DNA of 63,223 nucleotides from Chthonomonas sp. UBA2785 (GTDB lineage Bacteria > Armatimonadota > Fimbriimonadia > Fimbriimonadales > Fimbriimonadaceae). A program made the translations under genes and the position numbers. Under the pieces are notes generated by a model, which made no database searches, had not been told where the DNA came from, and saw nothing but the letters and a program-made list of their open reading frames with translations. Numbering within the stretch: the stretch's first letter is position 1; each line of letters starts with the position of its first letter. Below, piece after piece: positions 27,202-36,358 of the stretch. The stretch lies in NCBI GenBank assembly GCA_002352215.1, contig DEIB01000012.1, positions 13,275-76,497 of the forward strand. Direction: 5' to 3'.

Positions 27202-27732
27202 GTGCTAACGGAGATGGGGAGACAATCTCAACCACCCGCCAAGGGGCGCGACTGGTGGATCGTGAGAGGCACACTGGGGGTGATCTACGCATTGGTGGGC
27301 CTCATTGGCTTTGTTTTCCTCGGCTTTCTCTCCTTCCCGATTGCCGATCGCCAGATCGAACGAGCCCTCGAGATGAGCATCGCGGCGACCAAGCAGGGTC
27401 AACCCAGGGGTGTGGCCGAAATGTTCTTTACCAGCTACGCCGCCGCGAAGGGCGCCGAAGCCTCCCTTGACCCATTAACCGTTCGGCAACTGAGGCCCGA
27501 GGTCGTCATAGGGCATCGAGGGATCAAGCTTGAGGGAGACCGAGCCGTAATTCCGTCACCTCTTCACATGATGATGGAACCATCACCCGGCCAAACCGTC
27601 GAGATTGCCGCCAACGTGAACATCTGGTTCGTCTCGGAACGCAGAACCACGTTCCTGGGCCTGCCCGCCAAGAAGTGGCGCATCCAGAGCGTGGAGTACG
27701 CCGGCGACATCCCAAAACCACCCTACAACTGA
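27202..27732 (+). CDS. Membrane-anchored hypothetical protein, paralogue 2
   Basis: A 176-aa protein with a longer hydrophobic segment (about residues 22-45). The domain resembles that of the preceding gene: 'ALEMSIAATKQGQPRGVAE' aligns with 'ALDESIAASRAGRPGGVLE', and both end with KWRI...PPY. The two are diverged tandem copies. The start is GTG 27202; ATG at 27214 is an alternative. The gene ends three bases from the convergent SRPBCC gene. Confidence 0.65.
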   Translation: MLTEMGRQSQPPAKGRDWWIVRGTLGVIYALVGLIGFVFLGFLSFPIADRQIERALEMSIAATKQGQPRGVAEMFFTSYAAAKGAEASLDPLTVRQLRPEVVIGHRGIKLEGDRAVIPSPLHMMMEPSPGQTVEIAANVNIWFVSERRTTFLGLPAKKWRIQSVEYAGDIPKPPYN

Positions 27733-27735
27733 GAT

Positions 27736-28182
27736 CTAAGAAGCGGCCTCGGCTCGAGCCTTGATGGCCTCAAGGATCGCGTCCACGTTCTGCTTCACCA
27801 GCCCGAACACCACCTTGTTCACCAAGTTGCCCAGCCCGGGCACGCGGTATTCGTAGTCCAGCACGCTATCAAACTGGGTGCCGCCGTTGAGCTCGGCGAA
27901 CTTCCAGGTGCCGTCCATCTGGTCGTAGTCCCCTTCGATCTGCCGGAACGTGCACAGGTGCTGGGCGTCGTCCCACACGTCCTCTTGCTTCCACCGGACT
28001 TTCATCCCAAAGGCGCTGATGGTCCCCACGTAGTCACTCACCACGCGACTTCCGTCCTCTTCCACCACGGTCAAAGACTCCAGGTCCTTCATGAATTCAG
28101 GGAAAGAACGGTTATCCTTGGCGATTGCGTACACGCGTTCTAGCGGGGCGTTGATCCAAACGGACGACGTTACGGTGGGCAT
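27736..28182 (-). CDS. SRPBCC-family (polyketide cyclase/START-like) protein
   Basis: A 148-aa soluble protein. 'SSVWINAPLERVYAIAKDNR' followed by 'FPEFMKDLESLTVVEE' and a C-terminal helix (about 118-145) match the SRPBCC fold, which encloses a hydrophobic ligand. Members include coenzyme Q-binding COQ10-like proteins and aromatase/cyclases. No ligand can be inferred. A GTG six bases upstream is an alternative start. It is divergent from the alcohol dehydrogenase. Confidence 0.8.
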   Translation of the reverse strand: MPTVTSSVWINAPLERVYAIAKDNRSFPEFMKDLESLTVVEEDGSRVVSDYVGTISAFGMKVRWKQEDVWDDAQHLCTFRQIEGDYDQMDGTWKFAELNGGTQFDSVLDYEYRVPGLGNLVNKVVFGLVKQNVDAILEAIKARAEAAS

Positions 28183-28272
28183 GGTCACATGATGACCGAA
28201 AACAAAAGTTGCCCGACTGACGTAGACTACGCAGATATTCGCGTGAGTTCATCCGTTGTCGCTACCGGAACC

Positions 28273-29259
28273 ATGAGGGCACTCGTTTTGGAGTCGCCGG
28301 GGGCCTTGGGCCTTCGTCGAATCGCCATTCCGCAGCCCGGGCCAGGGGAAATCCTGGTGCGGGTGCGTGCCGCCATGACGTGCGGGACGGATTTGAAGGC
28401 ATTCTTGCGCGGGCATCCGCAGATCCCCATGCCGGGCACGTTTGGCCACGAATACAGCGGCGACGTGGTGGCGGTGGGCGAGGGCGCACCCTTTGCCGTG
28501 GGCGATGCCGTGATGGGCGTCCACAGCGCGCCGTGCCAAGACTGCGCCTGGTGCCAACGCGGGCAAGAGAACCTGTGCGAAAGCATCATGGCTACCAAGG
28601 TGCTGGGCAGCTACGCCGAATACCTGCTCATCCCGGCCCGGATTGCCGCGCTTAACGTCTTCCAAAAGCCGGCCTGGCTTAGCTACGACCGGGCGGCCCT
28701 GCTGGAGCCGCTGGCGTGCGTAGCCCACGGCCTTGAAAAGGCCAGCGCCCACGTGGACGACCGGGTGCTGATCATCGGCCCCGGCGCGATTGGTTTGATG
28801 TTTGTGGCTAGCCTGCGGCAGCAAGGCGTGCGGAACATCACGCTGGCCGGCCGCAACCCCGAGCGATTGGCAATTGGGGAAGGGTTCGGCGCGCGGACGG
28901 TGAAGTACCCCGACGTGGGCACCAACTACGACCTGGTCATTGAGTGCACCGGCAAGGTGGAAGTGTGGGAAGCCAGCCTCAACATGGTCCGCCGAGGCGG
29001 CACCGTGGTGCTCTTTGGTGGGTGCCCCAGTGGGACCACCGCCAACTTTGATACCGGGCGTCTGCACTACGACGAGATCTCGCTGATTTCGCCGTTCCAC
29101 TTCGGCACCAAGGCCGTGCGCACGGCCCGAAGCTGGCTGCTGGACCCTGAATTTGACCTGACCCCGCTGGTGAGTGGGGAGCGCGCCCTGGAGGACGGGG
29201 AGCAAGTCTTCCGCGACCTCGAGGCCAGCAAGGGCCTGAAGTACGTTTTCCGGCCATGA
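28273..29259 (+). CDS. Zinc-dependent medium-chain dehydrogenase
   Basis: A 328-aa MDR/alcohol-dehydrogenase-type enzyme. 'VRVRAAMTCGTDLKAFLRGH' carries the catalytic zinc Cys, 'GTFGHEYSGDVVAVGEGA' the His-Glu pair, and a four-cysteine structural zinc loop (CQDCAWCQRGQENLC) follows. The NAD(P) fold begins at 'RVLIIGPGAIGLMF'. I start at ATG 28273 where the family begins; the frame extends upstream without similarity. Substrate is probably a polyol or sugar alcohol. It overlaps the second dehydrogenase by four bases. Confidence 0.85.
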   Translation: MRALVLESPGALGLRRIAIPQPGPGEILVRVRAAMTCGTDLKAFLRGHPQIPMPGTFGHEYSGDVVAVGEGAPFAVGDAVMGVHSAPCQDCAWCQRGQENLCESIMATKVLGSYAEYLLIPARIAALNVFQKPAWLSYDRAALLEPLACVAHGLEKASAHVDDRVLIIGPGAIGLMFVASLRQQGVRNITLAGRNPERLAIGEGFGARTVKYPDVGTNYDLVIECTGKVEVWEASLNMVRRGGTVVLFGGCPSGTTANFDTGRLHYDEISLISPFHFGTKAVRTARSWLLDPEFDLTPLVSGERALEDGEQVFRDLEASKGLKYVFRP

Positions 29260-30212
29260 GGCTGGCCCGCTACCACGCCGGGGGGAGGCTTTGCATTGAA
29301 GAAGCCCCGGAAGTGGGGTGCCCGCCGGGAGGGATTCTGGTGCGCACCGAGGCCTGTGGCCTGTGTAGCGGCGAGCTGATGACCTGGTATCTGGACCGCA
29401 AGGCGCCGCACGTCATCGGGCACGAAGTGGCGGGCGTGGTCATTGAGAGCCAAGATGAGCGATTCCCGGTGGGATGCCGGGTAGCCCCGCACCACCACGC
29501 GCCGTGCGGGCAGTGCGCGGCGTGCCTACGGGGCGCCCACGTGCACTGCCCCACATGGAAGGCGACGCGCCTCGACCCCGGTGGTATGGCCACGCATTTT
29601 GCGGTCTCGGCCGCAAACCTGGCCGACACCCACCGGGTGGATGACCTCGACCCGCGCGATGCAGCCCTGGTGGAGCCCCTGGCGTGCGTGGCCAAGCAGC
29701 TGCGGCGCATGCACTACCAGGAGGGCGAGCCGCTGGCCGTGATCGGCCTGGGGGGCATGGGCCTGATGCACGCTCTGGTGTGCCCGGGCGCGGTGGGATA
29801 CGACCTGAACCCCGCCCGCGTCGAGTGGGCGCGGCAGCAAGGGATTGACGCCCGCCTAGCCTCGGGGGATGAGAAGTTTGCCGCCATTGTGGTGGCCCCC
29901 GGTAGCGTGGGCGCAGTGGAAGCGGCTCTGAAGCTGGCCGCGCCCGAAGCCCGCATCGGCCTCTTTGCGCCCTTGCCCCCGGGCGAGTGGGTGGAGCGGC
30001 CGTGGGAGGATTACTACTTCCAAGACATCACCTGGGTGAACTCGTATTCGTGCGGCCCCACGGATACGGCCGTGGCGGTGCAGTGGCTCCGCGAGGGGCG
30101 TGTCCGGGCGGATCAAGTGATTACCGAGTGGGCCAGCCTCGACGAACTCCCCGCCGCCTACGACCGTATGAAGGCGGGAGAAACGGTGAAAGTGATGGTG
30201 ACCTTCTCTTGA
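29256..30212 (+). CDS. Zinc-dependent medium-chain dehydrogenase, second copy
   Basis: A 318-aa MDR enzyme. 'VRTEACGLCSGELMTWYLDR' has the catalytic Cys, 'HVIGHEVAGVV' the His-Glu pair, and 'CGQCAACLRGAHVHC' the structural zinc loop. The dinucleotide motif is GLGGMG. It is distantly related to the gene before it and probably works in the same pathway; the two reading frames overlap by four bases (ATGA). Specific substrates are not predictable from sequence. Confidence 0.85.
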   Translation: MRLARYHAGGRLCIEEAPEVGCPPGGILVRTEACGLCSGELMTWYLDRKAPHVIGHEVAGVVIESQDERFPVGCRVAPHHHAPCGQCAACLRGAHVHCPTWKATRLDPGGMATHFAVSAANLADTHRVDDLDPRDAALVEPLACVAKQLRRMHYQEGEPLAVIGLGGMGLMHALVCPGAVGYDLNPARVEWARQQGIDARLASGDEKFAAIVVAPGSVGAVEAALKLAAPEARIGLFAPLPPGEWVERPWEDYYFQDITWVNSYSCGPTDTAVAVQWLREGRVRADQVITEWASLDELPAAYDRMKAGETVKVMVTFS

Positions 30213-30250
30213 TCCACCGGTGCGGTGACCACGCGTGGCCATCGGTCGCG

Positions 30251-30613
30251 ATGGATCGATACAAAGATGAGCCGGGGACCTGGATGCAGGTGACGCGGCG
30301 AGTTTTGGTGGATAGCGAACAAACTCAGTTCCAAGTTCGGTACTTTGAAGTTGAAGCGGGCGGCTACACCAGTTTTGAGCGACACCAACACGAACACGCG
30401 GTCGTGGTGTTGCGGGGTCGGGGTACGGTTCGACTTGGAGATCGAGTGGATGAGATTCAGCCGGGGGATGTGGTTCATGTGGCCAGCAACGTGCCGCACC
30501 AGTTCTCGAACCCGTTTGACGAACCCTTCGGCATCCTCTGCATTGTGGATCGCGACCGGGACCGACCGGTCCTGCTTGACCCCCCGGGCGAACCGGAGTC
30601 GTCTAACTCGTAA
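30251..30613 (+). CDS. Cupin-domain protein
   Basis: A 120-aa single-domain cupin. Motif 1 (ERHQHEHAVVVLRGRG) supplies two His and a Glu for metal binding, and motif 2 (PGDVVHVASNVPHQFSN) supplies the last His. Such proteins bind metal and sense or isomerise small molecules. The start is uncertain: a TTG at 30209 overlapping the previous stop would add 14 residues. It follows the two dehydrogenases and may belong to the same catabolic unit. Confidence 0.8.
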   Translation: MDRYKDEPGTWMQVTRRVLVDSEQTQFQVRYFEVEAGGYTSFERHQHEHAVVVLRGRGTVRLGDRVDEIQPGDVVHVASNVPHQFSNPFDEPFGILCIVDRDRDRPVLLDPPGEPESSNS

Positions 30614-30614
30614 C

Positions 30615-31934
30615 GTGTTCCGACGACTGTCCCTCTCTGGAGCCTTGAGCCTCGTGCTCGCGGGCTCGGCTTGGGCTCAAGGCCTTCTCGCGCCTCACAA
30701 TCACCTCGATGGTGACGTGTGCGCGGACCATACGCCTGCGTTCGTTTCGGAACTGGTTTACGCGGCGTCCTTGCCGCAAGACCATCCTCCCGCCACCCCG
30801 GAAGACCCCAACCTGGCCCGCGACATCAAGAGTGACGAAGCGTTAGGGGCCGAGGTCCACAAAGAGATCGTCAAGCAAGTCAAGTTTGTTGAGAACCCGG
30901 AGATGGTCGCTCGGGTGACCAAGATTGGCGAGGAGATCGCCAAGATTGCCAATGCCCGGATGGTGGACAACACCTGGGGCGAAAAGCGCCACGTCAAGCT
31001 CAACTATCAGTTTTTTGTGATTGACGAGCCGGACGTCAACGCCTTCAGCGTTCCCGGTGGCTATATCTACTTCTATCGCGGGCTGGTGGAAGATGTAGAG
31101 AGCGACCACGAGCTCGCCGGCGTCATGGCGCACGAATTAGCGCACGCCTCCTTCCGGCATGTGGCCGAGCTTCGCAAGCGCCAAGAGCGCGCCAGCCTGG
31201 TGAGCTTGCCGTTGCTGCTGGCGGCCATTCTGGGCGGCGGCGAAGACCTTGGCAACCTCGCCATTGGGGCGCAGGCGCTGGTGCAGGCCCTCAGCAGCGG
31301 CTGGAGTGTGGAAGCCGAAACCAGCGCGGACCTGGGCGGCGTGCAATACATGATGCAGAGCTCCTATAACGCCACCGGGCTCCTCACCTTTATGGAGCGG
31401 ATGGCGTACAACGAGCGGTTCTCGCCGGTGCAGTCGCTCGGCATTTACCGCACCCACCCGCCCTCGCGGGAACGTGTGCAATTCATGCGCGCCAAGATGG
31501 CCACCTACCGCATTCCCATTCAGCGGAGCCTAGTGACGACCAGCATGGCGGCCCGGGTGGAGCCGGAAGACAACGGCGGGCTGAAGCTTACTTTTGGCAA
31601 GATGCCGATCCACGTGTTTCGCGGGGATGACTCGGTGGCCCGCGCCGACGATGCGGAAGAGAAGCTGAATCGGTTCTTCGATTCCGAACCCACTCTGGTG
31701 GACCTGGATGTGACCAACGACGGCATCGTACGCGGCAGTGGCCGGCGCCTCTTTGAAGTCAAGTGGGACGACCGTGAAGGCACCGAAGAGGGAATGGACA
31801 GCATGATCGAGAGCGTGCGCACGAACCTGCAGCGCGCCTTGTTCGACTTCAACTACCGTACGGCCATTGATCGGAGCCGCTCACAGCCGGCCGAGAGCCC
31901 CGCCTCGAACTCTGATAGAACGTCAGCCCCGTAG
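30615..31934 (+). CDS. M48-family metalloprotease
   Basis: A 439-aa exported zinc protease. Signal peptide (about residues 1-20, ending WAQ), then the M48 core with 'VNAFSVPGGYIYFYRGLVE' and the HExxH zinc motif in 'MAHELAHASFRH' (about 171-175), with 'EAETSADLGGVQYM' supplying the third ligand. This resembles BepA/YfgC-type outer-membrane quality-control proteases. The start is GTG 30615, one base after the cupin stop. Its last 82 bases overlap the convergent ceramidase-like gene. Confidence 0.85.
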   Translation: MFRRLSLSGALSLVLAGSAWAQGLLAPHNHLDGDVCADHTPAFVSELVYAASLPQDHPPATPEDPNLARDIKSDEALGAEVHKEIVKQVKFVENPEMVARVTKIGEEIAKIANARMVDNTWGEKRHVKLNYQFFVIDEPDVNAFSVPGGYIYFYRGLVEDVESDHELAGVMAHELAHASFRHVAELRKRQERASLVSLPLLLAAILGGGEDLGNLAIGAQALVQALSSGWSVEAETSADLGGVQYMMQSSYNATGLLTFMERMAYNERFSPVQSLGIYRTHPPSRERVQFMRAKMATYRIPIQRSLVTTSMAARVEPEDNGGLKLTFGKMPIHVFRGDDSVARADDAEEKLNRFFDSEPTLVDLDVTNDGIVRGSGRRLFEVKWDDREGTEEGMDSMIESVRTNLQRALFDFNYRTAIDRSRSQPAESPASNSDRTSAP

Positions 31935-33058
31935 AAGCTGAGCGTGGCCTCGTAGCCGCCCTGCTGGTACTCCTCGCTGGTCAGCAGATAACCTGCCCAC
32001 CCGTTGGTGTGGCTTAGCACGTAGGCGTTGCGGAACCCTTGTCGCCATGCCGCTGCCCGCAGCTGGCGGGCAAACTCCCCCGTGGGTTCGCCCGGAACGC
32101 CGATGAGGAGCAGGTCCCCGAGCTGAATCAGAGTGAGTTCGGCTGCCGGCGGGGCAAATCGGGTCATCACCAATTGGGCGAGTTCGGGCGTGACGCCGTT
32201 GGAACTCACAAACTCGGGATGTGGCACGGCGGCAGGGAGATTGACGGGGGCGACCACCACTTTGGCGCTTGTTGCGGCCAGGGGCCGACGAGGAGCGGAC
32301 TCCACCCAACTAGAAATCCGCCGCGCAAAGGCAAAGACGCTTTCCCCCTGGCGGGTGGCGGGGCTGGCATCGCCAATGGCTCCCGGCACCACGAGGGAAC
32401 CCGTGTTCTGAGCCACGGCCCCCGGCCAATCGCCGCTGAGGGTGCGATGACTGGCGGGGAGCACCGTCGCGTGGGCGGGCACCGCTACCAGCCACGGCTG
32501 TGACCCGGCGAACAGAGCCAGGCTTTCACTCTCAGTGATTCCGGGGCGGCGGGAGCGCTGGAAGGGCTGACTCTCCCGTGCGTAGGTCAGGACATCCAGG
32601 GATAGCGGCTGCCGGCGTGCCGCCCATACGGCCTTGGCGATCTCGTCGGCGTACCACTCTAGCCAACGGGAACGGAATGTGGCAATGCCCGGGATGGGGA
32701 ACGTCATGCGCGGGTTCAGCATCTGGCTGTCCGGCGCGCAGTGGGTGTGGGTGGCCATCAGCACCACTTCGGCTTGGTCGCCTACTCGCTGGCGCACGGC
32801 GTCGCGAAGTCCTTCGGGGATCGTGAGCATTTCGAGGCTCACCAGCACCAGCGGGCGACCCGCAGTGCGGAGGGCCACGGCGCGGGCGAAAAGCCGCGCG
32901 GAGCTGGGCTCAAAGGTGTGGGTTCCGCGTTCGGTGTAGCCGCCCAGCGGGAGGGGTTCGGGGGGTGTGAGGTCGTGCCGAACCACGACTTGAGACCAAG
33001 ACAGGGCGCTCAGGCCCAGTACCAGACCCAGGGCTTGAGCCCGTCTCCCGCCTCGCAT
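31853..33058 (-). CDS. Neutral/alkaline ceramidase-like protein
   Basis: A 401-aa exported protein with a signal peptide (about 1-22). Hallmarks shared with neutral ceramidases: 'LMATHTHCAPDSQML' (zinc-site region), 'LSGDWPGAVAQNTG' and a C-terminal 'PGEPTGEFARQL' plus 'NGWAGYLLTSEEYQQGGYE'. Much shorter than the roughly 700-aa ceramidases, so it keeps only the catalytic core; ceramide hydrolysis is not assured. It is convergent with, and overlaps, the M48 protease gene, and divergent from the Ig-like protein. Confidence 0.75.
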   Translation of the reverse strand: MRGGRRAQALGLVLGLSALSWSQVVVRHDLTPPEPLPLGGYTERGTHTFEPSSARLFARAVALRTAGRPLVLVSLEMLTIPEGLRDAVRQRVGDQAEVVLMATHTHCAPDSQMLNPRMTFPIPGIATFRSRWLEWYADEIAKAVWAARRQPLSLDVLTYARESQPFQRSRRPGITESESLALFAGSQPWLVAVPAHATVLPASHRTLSGDWPGAVAQNTGSLVVPGAIGDASPATRQGESVFAFARRISSWVESAPRRPLAATSAKVVVAPVNLPAAVPHPEFVSSNGVTPELAQLVMTRFAPPAAELTLIQLGDLLLIGVPGEPTGEFARQLRAAAWRQGFRNAYVLSHTNGWAGYLLTSEEYQQGGYEATLSFYGADVLSEFEAGLSAGCERLRSMAVR

Positions 33059-33099
33059 GCGCTCAGGTTACCGCCGCGAGGCTGGTACCATTCGCAGGT

Positions 33100-34779
33100 A
33101 TGAGCGTGTCCGTACGTCTGGGAGCCGATCAGTTAACGATTGATCCGGGGAGTACGGTAACGCTGGGGGTCGAGGTTCGCCTTCTGGAGGGCGACAGTGA
33201 CCGCTACGAACTCTCGGTAGAGGGGCTGGACCCCGGCTGGGTGGCGATTCCGGCCCCCACGTTCGATGCGGTCCCCGGCGAAGTCACCGAACAGAAGGTC
33301 TTCTTTAAGCCCGCCCGCGAGAGCGATAGCTTGGCGGGCAGCTACCCGTTTGTGGTCAAGGTGCGCTCGCTTACCACGGGCGAAAGCCGCACAGCCCCGG
33401 GGGTGCTGACGCTGCGCACCTTCCACCACCTCACCGCCGATATTAATCCGCGCCGCGCCTTGGCCGGGTCGAATGAAGAGGGCGACGCCACCTTCCGACT
33501 CTCGGTGACCAACATGGGCAACTCCGAGGAGACGCTCCAGGTCTCGGTGACCGACCCCGACAACGCGGTGGCGTACGAGCCCGAGCGGGAATCGGTGACG
33601 GTGGCTCCCGGGCAAACCGTTTCCATTGGCATCCCGGTGATGCCCAAGCGCCGCAAGCTTATCGGTAGCGTTCAGCTTCATTCTCTTACGATTACGGCTC
33701 GTTCCACCACTCAACCCGCGGTGGGAGCCAACACCCAGGCCACCCTGGAACAGCGCGGGGTCATTTCGCCCAGTTGGCTTGTGGGCATGATCGCCCTGCT
33801 CCTACTGGTGGTGGGATGGGTGGCCATGATGCCGAAGGCACCGCGTCTGATTTCGAGCAAGATTGCGCCCGAATCCTTAAAGGTTGGCGAAGTGGTGAAC
33901 ATGGAGTGGACCGCCCGGGATGCCGAAAGCGTGCGCCTGCAGATTGGCAACCAAAACGTGGATGAGAAGCTGGCGGCCCGGGATGTGTACACCTGGACGC
34001 CCACCGAACCCGGCCAGTACGTGGTGACCATTACTCCGGTGCGGAACAACTGGAACGGCACCCCGGTGGTGAAGACGCTGACGGTGCTCGAACCCGAACG
34101 CGTGCCCGAACCCGAGATTTTGGCCTTCGATATCGAGCCCAAGCGCGCCCGCATTGGCGAAACCCTGCAAGTGCGCTACCGCCTGAGCGATTCGGTGGTG
34201 AAGGCGTCCCTTTCGCCGATCGGTCGTGAGCTGAATCCGCGCCTTGATGGGGTGCAAATCCCCGCCGATGGCAGCCCGGGCCGCGTGACGTACCGCCTGG
34301 TGGTGGAGAACGCCGAAGGCAAGATGGCTTCGCAATCCGTAGATGTCGAGCTGTACGAAGGCACCGACGCAACGATTGTGGCGTTCCAGGCCAGTGCCAC
34401 CGAAGTGGACTTGGGCTTGCCCGTCAAGCTGGAATGGACCGTGACCGGAGCCGTGCGAGTGGAACTGGCCATTGGCACCGAAAAGCAGGCCGTGGACACC
34501 AATAACGGCACCCTGGAGATCAATCTTCCGGCCACCACCAAGGTGACCCTAACCGCCATTGACGCCAACGGGCGCTCGGCCACGAAGACTTTGACCATCA
34601 CGGTGAAGGACCCCAACGAAGTGCCGCCGGTGGATGAAGACAATCCCCCGGCCACCACGGGCACCACGGCGGGCGGCGGACGTCCCCCCACCACGGGTGG
34701 GGCCACCGGGGGTAACTCGGGCGGCGGCACCGCCGGGAATGCGGGCGAAAGGACCCGGACCGACGCGCCCAACCGGTAA
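33100..34779 (+). CDS. Membrane protein with Ig/CARDB-like repeats
   Basis: A 559-aa protein with an unusual topology: about 220 residues of beta-rich domains ('NMGNSEETLQVSVTDPD', 'TVAPGQTVSIGIPVMPK') at the N-terminus, one transmembrane helix (about 226-245), then three further beta domains (from about 250 to 510), and a Thr/Gly/Pro-rich tail. The N-terminal part resembles vWA/NEW3-like alpha-galactosidase-associated domains. There is no signal peptide, so the N-terminal half may be cytoplasmic. Function unknown. purH follows after 11 bases. Confidence 0.7.
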   Translation: MSVSVRLGADQLTIDPGSTVTLGVEVRLLEGDSDRYELSVEGLDPGWVAIPAPTFDAVPGEVTEQKVFFKPARESDSLAGSYPFVVKVRSLTTGESRTAPGVLTLRTFHHLTADINPRRALAGSNEEGDATFRLSVTNMGNSEETLQVSVTDPDNAVAYEPERESVTVAPGQTVSIGIPVMPKRRKLIGSVQLHSLTITARSTTQPAVGANTQATLEQRGVISPSWLVGMIALLLLVVGWVAMMPKAPRLISSKIAPESLKVGEVVNMEWTARDAESVRLQIGNQNVDEKLAARDVYTWTPTEPGQYVVTITPVRNNWNGTPVVKTLTVLEPERVPEPEILAFDIEPKRARIGETLQVRYRLSDSVVKASLSPIGRELNPRLDGVQIPADGSPGRVTYRLVVENAEGKMASQSVDVELYEGTDATIVAFQASATEVDLGLPVKLEWTVTGAVRVELAIGTEKQAVDTNNGTLEINLPATTKVTLTAIDANGRSATKTLTITVKDPNEVPPVDEDNPPATTGTTAGGGRPPTTGGATGGNSGGGTAGNAGERTRTDAPNR

Positions 34780-34790
34780 GACCATGAGCA

Positions 34791-36326
34791 ATGCCACGCG
34801 CCTTGCTCTCCGTCACCGATAAGACCGGGCTGACTGAACTCGCCCAAGCCCTGGCGGCGAACGGATACACCCTGCTCAGCACGGGCGGGACGGCGCGCAC
34901 CCTCCGCGAAGCTGGCCTGGCGGTGACCGACGTGAGCGAGGTCACTGGCTTCCCAGAGATCATGGATGGCCGGGTGAAGACCTTGCACCCGAACATTCAC
35001 GGTGGCTTGCTGGCCGACCGATCCAACCCGGCCCACCAAGCGGCGCTGGCCGAACACGGGATTGAAAACATAGAGATTCTGGTGGTGAATCTCTACGAAT
35101 TCGAGAAGACCGTGCAGGGCGGCGCGGACCTCGCGACGGTCATCGAGAACATTGATATTGGTGGCCCAGCGATGCTGCGGGCGGCGGCCAAGAACCACGG
35201 TAGCGTGCTGGTGGTGACAAACCCGGCGCAGTACGCGGATGTGGTGAAAGCCGTAGCGGAAGGCACGGTGGCAGACTTGCGTGCGCCCTACGCGGCGCTG
35301 GCTTTTGCCCACACGGCGGCCTATGATGCCTTGATTAGCCGCTACTTGCGTCAGGCCACCGGCCAAGAAGAACTGGGCGAGACGCTGACCGTGACGGGGC
35401 GCCGGCAGCTCGCCCTGCGCTACGGCGAGAACCCGCACCAAGCGGCAGCCCTCTATGCCGACCCCCTGGGCGCCCCGGGCATCGCGCAGGCGGTGCAACA
35501 CAGCGGCAAGGAGCTGAGCTACAACAACATCTTGGATGCCGATGCCGCCTGGGGGCTAGTGATGGATCTCCCGGCGGGCAGCATGGCGATCATCAAGCAC
35601 GGGAACCCGTGCGGGGCGGCCACCGGGGCCACGGGGGCGGAAGCCTACGACCGCGCCCGGGCCAGCGACCCGATTTCCGCCTTCGGGGGCATTGCCGCCT
35701 ACCATGGCCACCTGGACGTCGCGACGGCAAAGGCCATGACGGCGAAGGGCAACTTTTTGGAAGTGATTCTGGCCCTGGGCTACGAGGACGAAGCTCTGGA
35801 TCTGATTGCCAATCGCAGCGGCTGGGGGGCGGATGTGAGGGTGCTGACGGTGCCTGCCCCGAGCGCCACTGGCGGGCTCAGCCTGCGTACGGTGAGCGGC
35901 GGATTCTTGGCGCAAAGTACGGACACTAAGGGCGAAGAAGCCGACTGGCGCGTGGCCACCGACCGGCGGCCCACCCAAGCCGAATGGGAAGCCCTGCGCA
36001 TGGCCTGGCGCATTGTGCCGCACGTCAAGAGCAACGGGATTGTCATCGCGGGTCCGGAAGGCTTGCGAGGCGTGGGGGCCGGGCAAATGAACCGCGTGCA
36101 GAGCGTGCGCCTTTCCATCGAACAAGCCGGCGAGGGCACCCACGGGGCGGCGCTGGCCAGCGATGCGTTCTTCCCGTTCCCCGACAGCATCGAAACCGCC
36201 CATGCGGCGGGGGTCACGGCGGTGATCCAACCCGGGGGCAGCAAGAAGGACGGGGACGTCATCGCCAAAGCCAACGAATTGGGAATTGCGATGATTCTCA
36301 CGGGCCGGCGACATTTCCGTCACTAA
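34791..36326 (+). CDS. purH: Bifunctional AICAR transformylase / IMP cyclohydrolase
   Basis: PurH catalyses the last two steps of IMP synthesis, 511 aa. The cyclohydrolase half has 'LLSVTDKTGL' and 'LLSTGGTARTLREAGL' then 'MDGRVKTLHPNIHGG'. The transformylase half has the catalytic 'KHGNPCGA' near residue 270 and 'RVQSVRLSIEQA' with 'GGSKKDGDVI' at the end. Length is normal. An ATG seven bases earlier is out of frame. The short glycine-rich gene follows. Confidence 0.96.
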   Translation: MPRALLSVTDKTGLTELAQALAANGYTLLSTGGTARTLREAGLAVTDVSEVTGFPEIMDGRVKTLHPNIHGGLLADRSNPAHQAALAEHGIENIEILVVNLYEFEKTVQGGADLATVIENIDIGGPAMLRAAAKNHGSVLVVTNPAQYADVVKAVAEGTVADLRAPYAALAFAHTAAYDALISRYLRQATGQEELGETLTVTGRRQLALRYGENPHQAAALYADPLGAPGIAQAVQHSGKELSYNNILDADAAWGLVMDLPAGSMAIIKHGNPCGAATGATGAEAYDRARASDPISAFGGIAAYHGHLDVATAKAMTAKGNFLEVILALGYEDEALDLIANRSGWGADVRVLTVPAPSATGGLSLRTVSGGFLAQSTDTKGEEADWRVATDRRPTQAEWEALRMAWRIVPHVKSNGIVIAGPEGLRGVGAGQMNRVQSVRLSIEQAGEGTHGAALASDAFFPFPDSIETAHAAGVTAVIQPGGSKKDGDVIAKANELGIAMILTGRRHFRH

Positions 36327-36358
36327 TACCGGTACACTAGACGAACTGAGAGGTTTGT

